This document shows positions 59,331 through 64,000 of a stretch of DNA of 64,000 nucleotides, one piece after another (the first letter of the stretch is position 1; each line of letters begins with the position of its first letter). A program made the translations under genes and the position numbers. The notes under the pieces were generated by a model, which saw nothing but the letters and a program-made list of their open reading frames with translations, did not search any database and was not told the DNA's origin. Origin of the DNA: Streptomyces sp. V3I8 (GTDB lineage: Bacteria; Actinomycetota; Actinomycetes; Streptomycetales; Streptomycetaceae). The stretch lies in NCBI RefSeq assembly GCF_030817535.1, contig NZ_JAUSZL010000002.1, forward strand, positions 2,790,001-2,854,000. The letters run 5' to 3'.

Positions 59331-59443
59331 GGGTCACGCGGTCCGCACGGCAGGTCACGAAGTCCGCGCAACGGGTCACGACGGACACGCCGGGTCACGA
59401 CTCGGTACCGGGAGTGCTCGCCCGCCCCGCAAGGTCATTGACC
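59331..59443. repeat. Array of GGTCA half-sites upstream of the sugar importer
   Basis: GGGTCACG or AGGTCACG occurs at 59331, 59352, 59373 and 59392 (spacings 21, 21 and 19 bp), followed by a perfect palindrome GGTCA-T-TGACC at 59433-59443 and TGACCCGACC. Spacing near two helical turns places all sites on one face of the DNA, as expected for cooperative regulator binding. Confidence 0.6.
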
Positions 59444-59464
59444 TGACCCGACCACTGCTTCTAC

Positions 59465-59480
59465 GTTCGGGCAACCGAAC
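59465..59480. promoter_or_regulatory. Operator-like palindrome GTTCGG-N4-CCGAAC
   Basis: A perfect 6-bp inverted repeat with a four-base spacer lies 39 bp before the sugar-binding protein start, next to the AGGAGG ribosome site. It is a candidate repressor site; no regulator gene is adjacent. Confidence 0.5.
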
Positions 59481-59518
59481 AAGGCCACAAAGACGTCGGC
59501 CAGCAGGAGGTCGTACCC

Positions 59519-60886
59519 GTGCGTCCCACCGCCGCCCCCCTTGCCCTCGTGACCCTGCTCACCGCCTGCGCGCTCAGCGCCTGTGGCAGCGACTCCGGCA
59601 GCGACCCGGACACCGTGCAGATCTCCTACAAACAGTCGACGGACAACTCGGTCCGGGTCATGGACGACTACCTCGCCGACATCAAGGAGCAGTTCGAGAA
59701 GGCCAACCCGGGCAAGAAGGTCGAGCTGGTCCCGATCAAGGCCCCGGACTCGGAGTACTACACGAAGCTCCAGCAGATGCTCCGCTCGCCGAGGACGGCA
59801 CCCGACCTGGTCTACGAGGACACCTTCCTCATCAACTCCGACATCACCAGCGGCTATCTCAAGCCCCTGGACCCGTACCTCGGCAAGTGGGAGGACTGGG
59901 GCAACTTCATCGACACGGCGAAGTCGGCGGCGGAGGCCCAGGACGGGAAGACGTACGGCGTCCCGGACGGCACGGACACCCGGGGCCTGTGGTTCGACAA
60001 GGGCATCTTCAAGCGGGCGGGCCTGCCCGCCGACTGGCAGCCGAAGAACTGGGACGACATCCTCGACGCGGCCCGCACGATCAAGGAGAAGGTCCCCGGC
60101 GTCACCCCGATGAACGTGTACACGGGCAAGCCCGCGGGCGAGGCGGCCACCATGCAGGGCTTCGAGATGCTCCTGTACGGGACGGCCACCGGCGCCACCG
60201 AGAGCCCGCTGTACGACACCGCGTCCAAGAAGTGGATCACGGGCAGCCAGGGCTTCAAGGACTCGCTGCGGTTCGTCGAGACGGTCTTCAAGGAGAAGCT
60301 CGGCCCGGACGTCTCGGACGCCCTCGACCCCAACTTCGCGACCAGCGTCCGCGGTGACCTCCTGCCCGGGGGCAAGCTCGGCATCAACCTGGACGGCTCC
60401 TGGCTGCCGCAGGACTGGCAGAAGGGCAGCGGCCACGAGTGGCCCGAGTGGTCCGAGAAGCTCGGTCTCGCGTACATGCCGACGCAGCACGGCCAGTCCC
60501 CCGAGAAGGTGAGCATGTCGGGCGGCTGGACCTGGGCGATCCCGAGCAAGGCCGGCAACCCCGACCTGGCCTTCGAGTTCGTCAAGACGATGCAGACGAA
60601 GGCGAACGCGCAGAAGTGGTACATCGCCAACTCCGGCATCGCGGTACGCACGGACGTGGCCGAGGACCCGGCGTACGTGAAGGCGCAGCCCGGCATCAAG
60701 TTCTTCACGGACCTGGTGGCGAGCACGCACTACCGTCCCGCGTACCCCGCGTACCCGAAGGTCTCCACGGCGATCCAGGAGGCCATGGAAGGGGTGACGA
60801 CCGGTGACAGCTCGGTGGCCGAGGCGGCGCGCGACTACGACGAGGAACTGAAGTCGGTCACGGACGGCCAGGTCGTCGAGAAGTGA
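59519..60886 (+). CDS. Sugar-binding lipoprotein of an ABC importer
   Basis: A 455-residue family 1 solute-binding protein. The signal peptide ends in LSAC (acylated Cys about 22). VPDGTDTRGLWFDKGIFKRAGL and SGGWTWAIPSKAGNP are typical of carbohydrate-binding members. The GTG start follows AGGAGG. It is followed within eight bases by two permease genes. No ATPase is encoded, as usual in Streptomyces, where a shared MsiK ATPase serves such importers. The sugar is unknown; the nearby glucan genes make an oligosaccharide plausible but unproven. Confidence 0.92.
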   Translation: MRPTAAPLALVTLLTACALSACGSDSGSDPDTVQISYKQSTDNSVRVMDDYLADIKEQFEKANPGKKVELVPIKAPDSEYYTKLQQMLRSPRTAPDLVYEDTFLINSDITSGYLKPLDPYLGKWEDWGNFIDTAKSAAEAQDGKTYGVPDGTDTRGLWFDKGIFKRAGLPADWQPKNWDDILDAARTIKEKVPGVTPMNVYTGKPAGEAATMQGFEMLLYGTATGATESPLYDTASKKWITGSQGFKDSLRFVETVFKEKLGPDVSDALDPNFATSVRGDLLPGGKLGINLDGSWLPQDWQKGSGHEWPEWSEKLGLAYMPTQHGQSPEKVSMSGGWTWAIPSKAGNPDLAFEFVKTMQTKANAQKWYIANSGIAVRTDVAEDPAYVKAQPGIKFFTDLVASTHYRPAYPAYPKVSTAIQEAMEGVTTGDSSVAEAARDYDEELKSVTDGQVVEK

Positions 60887-60893
60887 GCACGGC

Positions 60894-61829
60894 GTGACCC
60901 TCACCCAGCGGAAGGCCGGCCCCGGTGGGCGGCGCGCGGCGGTGGTCAAGGAGGGCGGAGCCCGCTCCCCGCGCCTGCGCACCCTCACCCGGGCCCTGCC
61001 CGTCGCCCCCGCACTCGTCCTCCTCGTCCTCTTCCTGGCCGGGCCGATCGCGTACTGCGCCTACATCGCCTTCACCGACCTGCAGCTCACCGGTCAGGCC
61101 GAGTCGTCCTTCACCGGCTTCGACAACTTCCGTACCGCCTTCAAGGACGACGCGTTCCTCAACGCGGTGTGGCTGACGCTCGTCTTCACGGTCCTCAGCT
61201 CGATCGTCGGGCAGAACACGCTGGGCCTCGCCCTGGCCTCGCTGATGCAGCGTGCGTCGAAGCCGGTGCGTACGCTCACCGGCGGCATCGTCGTCACCGC
61301 CTGGGTGCTCCCGGAGGTGGTGGCCGGCTTCCTGCTGTACGCCTTCTTCCGCCGCGAGGGCACGCTGAACGCGATCCTCGACCAGTTGCATCTGCCGTCC
61401 CAGAACTGGCTGTTCACGCTGCCGATCCTGGCGGTGTCGTTCGCGAACGTGTGGCGCGGGACGGCCTTCTCGATGCTGGTCTACTCGGCCGCCCTGAACG
61501 AGATCCCGAAGGAGATCACCGAGGCCGCGGAGGTCGACGGCGCGGGCGGCTGGCGCCGGATGTGGCACATCACGCTGCCGATGATCCGCCGGTCCATCGG
61601 CACGAACCTGATGCTCAACACCCTGCAGACGCTCTCGGTCTTCGGCCTCATCTGGGTCATGACGAGGGGCGGCCCGGGCAACCGCAGCCAGACCCTCCCG
61701 CTCTTCATGTACGAGCAGGCCTTCCAGAAGAGCATGATCGGCTACGGGACCGCCGTCGCCCTGCTGCTGCTGGTGGTCGGCTCCCTGTTCTCGCTGGTCT
61801 ACCTGCGCCTGCTGCGGACGGAGGTCTGA
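60894..61829 (+). CDS. Sugar ABC importer permease (MalF type)
   Basis: A 311-residue inner-membrane permease. The N-terminal ~35 residues are polar and basic, followed by six helices. The ATPase-coupling loop is EITEAAEVDGAGGWRRMWHITLP near residue 205. The start is GTG at 60894, seven bases after the binding-protein stop. It pairs with the next gene. Confidence 0.92.
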   Translation: MTLTQRKAGPGGRRAAVVKEGGARSPRLRTLTRALPVAPALVLLVLFLAGPIAYCAYIAFTDLQLTGQAESSFTGFDNFRTAFKDDAFLNAVWLTLVFTVLSSIVGQNTLGLALASLMQRASKPVRTLTGGIVVTAWVLPEVVAGFLLYAFFRREGTLNAILDQLHLPSQNWLFTLPILAVSFANVWRGTAFSMLVYSAALNEIPKEITEAAEVDGAGGWRRMWHITLPMIRRSIGTNLMLNTLQTLSVFGLIWVMTRGGPGNRSQTLPLFMYEQAFQKSMIGYGTAVALLLLVVGSLFSLVYLRLLRTEV

Positions 61830-61830
61830 G

Positions 61831-62676
61831 ATGGCCGCGCGTACGACACTCAACACCCGCCGCGCCACCCGTCGTCTCGCCGCCGACGCGGGCCTCCTGT
61901 GCGTCGCGGCCGGTTTCGTCCTGCCGCTGGCCTGGGTGGTGCTGTCCTCCCTCGACCCGCGCGCCGGGCTGAAGGTGAAGGTGCCGGACGGGGTCACGCT
62001 CGACAACTTCGACGCGGTCCTCAAGCCGGACATCACCTTCACACCGCTGCTCAACAGCCTCCTGCTGTGCGGCAGCGCGACCCTGCTGACGGTGGTCTGC
62101 GCGGCGCTGGCGGCGTACCCGCTCTCGCGCTTCCGGTCCCGGCTGAACCGGCCGTTCCTGCTCACGATCCTCTTCGCGACGAGCCTGCCGATCACCGCGA
62201 TCATGGTTCCGGTGTACGCGCTGTTCGTCCAGGTGAACCTGATCGACACCATGCAGGGCACGATCTTCTTCTTCACCGCGTCCCAGCTGCCGTTCGCCAT
62301 CTGGCTGATGAAGAACTTCATGGACGGTGTGCCGAAGGAGCTGGAGGAGGCGGCCTGGACGGACGGCGCCTCGTCGTTGCAGTCGCTGCTGCGCATCGTG
62401 CTGCCCTTGATGGGCCCGGGCATCGCGGTGGTGACCGTCTTCTCGTTCGTGGCGATGTGGGGGAACTTCTTCGTCCCGTTCATGCTGCTGCTCTCACCGG
62501 ACCAGATGCCGGCGTCGGTGAGCATCAACGACTTCTTCGGCAACCGCGGGACGGTGGTCTACGGGCAGCTCGCCGCGTTCTCGATCATCTACTCGACGCC
62601 GGTGATCCTGCTGTACGTGCTGGTGGCGCGGCGCCTGGGCGGCGGGTTCGCGCTGGGCGGGGCGGTCAAGGGCTGA
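61831..62676 (+). CDS. Sugar ABC importer permease (MalG type)
   Basis: A 281-residue permease with six helices and the coupling loop ELEEAAWTDGASSLQSLLRIVLP near residue 170. The ATG begins one base after the MalF-type stop codon. It is the last gene of the operon and is followed by hairpins. Confidence 0.92.
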   Translation: MAARTTLNTRRATRRLAADAGLLCVAAGFVLPLAWVVLSSLDPRAGLKVKVPDGVTLDNFDAVLKPDITFTPLLNSLLLCGSATLLTVVCAALAAYPLSRFRSRLNRPFLLTILFATSLPITAIMVPVYALFVQVNLIDTMQGTIFFFTASQLPFAIWLMKNFMDGVPKELEEAAWTDGASSLQSLLRIVLPLMGPGIAVVTVFSFVAMWGNFFVPFMLLLSPDQMPASVSINDFFGNRGTVVYGQLAAFSIIYSTPVILLYVLVARRLGGGFALGGAVKG

Positions 62677-62702
62677 CCGCCCCGCCAGGGCCGGCGCCGG
62701 CC
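62661..62702. terminator. Two small stems at the convergent gene ends
   Basis: GGCGGTCA-N5-TGACCGCC spans the permease stop codon (62661-62681), and the palindrome GGCCGGCGCCGGCC follows at 62689-62702. They lie between the importer operon and the convergent protease gene, so either or both may end transcription in both directions. Confidence 0.6.
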
Positions 62703-62725
62703 GTGGTGCCGACGCCGCTCGTCGG

Positions 62726-64000
62726 TCAGCTGGTGGTCACCGCCGTGTCGTCGACGACGAAGCTGGTCTGCAGGGAGGTGTCCTCCACGCCGCTGAACTT
62801 CAGGGCGACGGTGGACCCCGCGAACGAGGACAGGTCGAAGGTCTTCTGGACGTACCCCGTGGCCTTGTTGAGGTTCGAGTAGGTCGCGAGGGTGGTGGAG
62901 CCCGCGGTGACGGTCAGCTTGTCGTAGGCGGTGCTGGTGGACGTCTCCGCGCTGTCGATGTGCAGCCAGAAGGTGAAGGAGGCCTTGCAGCCGCTCGGGA
63001 CGGTCACCGACTGGGAGAGCGTGTCGGTGTGGGTGCTGCCGTAGCCGTCCAGCCAGGCCTTGTACGAACCGCCGTGGGCGGCCTGGCCGGTGGAGCTGGT
63101 GATGACACCGCTGGACGCCGTCCAGGTGGTGGCGCCGGACTCGAAGCCGGCGTTGCCGAGCAGCTGCGCCGGGGTGCAGGTGCCGCCGCCGGTGGGACTG
63201 ACGGTCCAGGTGAAGCTGGCGGTGCCCTTCGCGCCGGTGCTGTCGGTGACGGTGACGACGGTGCTGTAGGTCCCGGCGGCGGTCGGGGTGCCGGTGATCG
63301 CGCCGGAGCCGCTGATCGACAGGCCGGTGGGCAGGCCGGTGGCCGCGTAGGTCAGTGAGCCGCTGTTGCTGCTGCTCGCGGAGACCTGCAGGCTGACGGC
63401 GGTGCCGACGGTGGAGGACTGGCTGCCCGGGTTGGTGACGGTGACGCCGCCCGTCGGCGGGGTGACGTGGCTGCCGACGTTGATGCCGGCGAAGGCGTTC
63501 GCGACACCCGCGTACTGGGTGGAGTTCGCCCCGTACAGGGAGGTCGCGGCGTTCAGGGCGGCGGTGCGGGCGCCGGCGTAGTTGGTGCTGGACGTCATGT
63601 ACGTCGTCAGCGCCTTGTACCAGATCTGCAGGGCCGCGGCGCGGCCGATGCCGGCGACGGCGACCCCGTCGGAGGTCGGGCTGTTGTACGTGACGCCGTT
63701 GACGGTCTTGCTGCCGCTGCCCTCGGAGAGCAGGTAGAACATGTGGTTCGCCGGGCCCGAGGAGTAGTGGACGTCCAGGTTGCCGAGGCCGGAGTACCAG
63801 CTGTCGGAGGAGCCGCCGTCCTTGTCCGGCTCGTCCATGTAGCGCAGCGGGGTGCCGTCGCCGTTGATGTTGATCTTCTCGCCGATGAGGTAGTCGCCGA
63901 CGTCGGTGGAGTTGTTCAGGTAGAACTCCACGCCGGTGCCGAAGATGTCGGAGGTCGCCTCGTTCAGCCCGCCCGACTCACCGGTGTAGTTCAGGTTCGC
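62726..64000 (-). CDS. Secreted M4 metalloprotease, C-terminal part (runs off the window)
   Basis: The last ~425 residues of a third thermolysin-family protease; the N-terminus and HExxH lie beyond 64000. The window includes GESGGLNEATSDIF (third zinc ligand Glu), VHYSSGPANHMFYLLSEGSG with the catalytic-domain His, and the M4 C-terminal helices. After these come an Ig-like putative Ig (He_PIG-type) domain from about VTVTNPGSQSS, and a C-terminal jelly-roll-like domain from LLGNAGFESG to the end. It is close in sequence to the two proteases at 34-38 kb but has different appended domains. Confidence 0.9.
   Translation of the reverse strand, partial: ANLNYTGESGGLNEATSDIFGTGVEFYLNNSTDVGDYLIGEKININGDGTPLRYMDEPDKDGGSSDSWYSGLGNLDVHYSSGPANHMFYLLSEGSGSKTVNGVTYNSPTSDGVAVAGIGRAAALQIWYKALTTYMTSSTNYAGARTAALNAATSLYGANSTQYAGVANAFAGINVGSHVTPPTGGVTVTNPGSQSSTVGTAVSLQVSASSSNSGSLTYAATGLPTGLSISGSGAITGTPTAAGTYSTVVTVTDSTGAKGTASFTWTVSPTGGGTCTPAQLLGNAGFESGATTWTASSGVITSSTGQAAHGGSYKAWLDGYGSTHTDTLSQSVTVPSGCKASFTFWLHIDSAETSTSTAYDKLTVTAGSTTLATYSNLNKATGYVQKTFDLSSFAGSTVALKFSGVEDTSLQTSFVVDDTAVTTS

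Overview
The window is chromosomal DNA from an actinomycete, almost certainly a Streptomyces. The evidence is very high GC with strong G/C preference at third codon positions, many GTG and TTG starts behind AGGAGG-type ribosome sites, lipoprotein substrate-binding proteins, HelR, SseB-like proteins, and a GlgE/TreS/maltokinase/GlgB locus. From memory, the gene order resembles the conserved core block of S. coelicolor around SCO5430-SCO5486; I could not check this.

Layout. 0-4.5 kb: cysteine desulfurase, two small membrane proteins divergent from a DesT/FabR-like TetR regulator, a tandem hot-dog thioesterase and a TRIC-type channel. 4.5-10.9 kb: a leftward oligopeptide ABC importer operon in the unusual order permease C, binding protein, permease B, ATPase D, ATPase F, with a strong hairpin after the binding protein. 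11.2-13.8 kb: two tandem SseB paralogues and a P-loop kinase-like protein. 13.96-18.6 kb: a tandem glycine riboswitch followed by gcvT-gcvH-glyA-sdaA, which together can turn glycine into serine and then pyruvate. 18.8-26.6 kb: a GH25 muramidase, a MOSC protein, an NADP-binding oxidoreductase, a two-EF-hand protein, a secreted ScARP/Scabin-type ADP-ribosyltransferase, an RsbW-like ATPase, an enoyl-CoA hydratase and two L,D-transpeptidase lipoproteins.

26.8-50.2 kb is centred on alpha-glucan metabolism: glgX at one end, glgP divergent from glgE-treS-mak-glgB at the other. Trehalose is converted to maltose (TreS), then maltose-1-phosphate (Mak), then polymer (GlgE), which is branched (GlgB) and taken apart by GlgP and GlgX. 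Between them lie a heterodimeric ABC exporter and two M4 metalloproteases. A third M4 protease runs off the right edge.

50.3-55.1 kb: HelR, a MerR-thioredoxin pair, an Lrp/AsnC regulator and an NAD-binding reductase. 55.3-59.3 kb: a DctA dicarboxylate symporter divergent from a CitA/CitB-type two-component system. 59.5-62.7 kb: a sugar ABC importer.

No tRNA, rRNA, CRISPR, prophage, insertion sequence or biosynthetic cluster was seen. The most interesting signals are regulatory or mosaic: matched upstream elements of the protease paralogues, a 5 x 17 bp tandem repeat beside a 19 bp hairpin, the repeat-bearing 1.1 kb glgP-glgE gap, twin DesT-like sites, a GGTCA half-site array before the sugar importer, a duplicated ribosome-binding segment before mak, and unusual codon use in treS. 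The ADP-ribosylating toxin next to a calcium-binding protein is the most interesting protein context.
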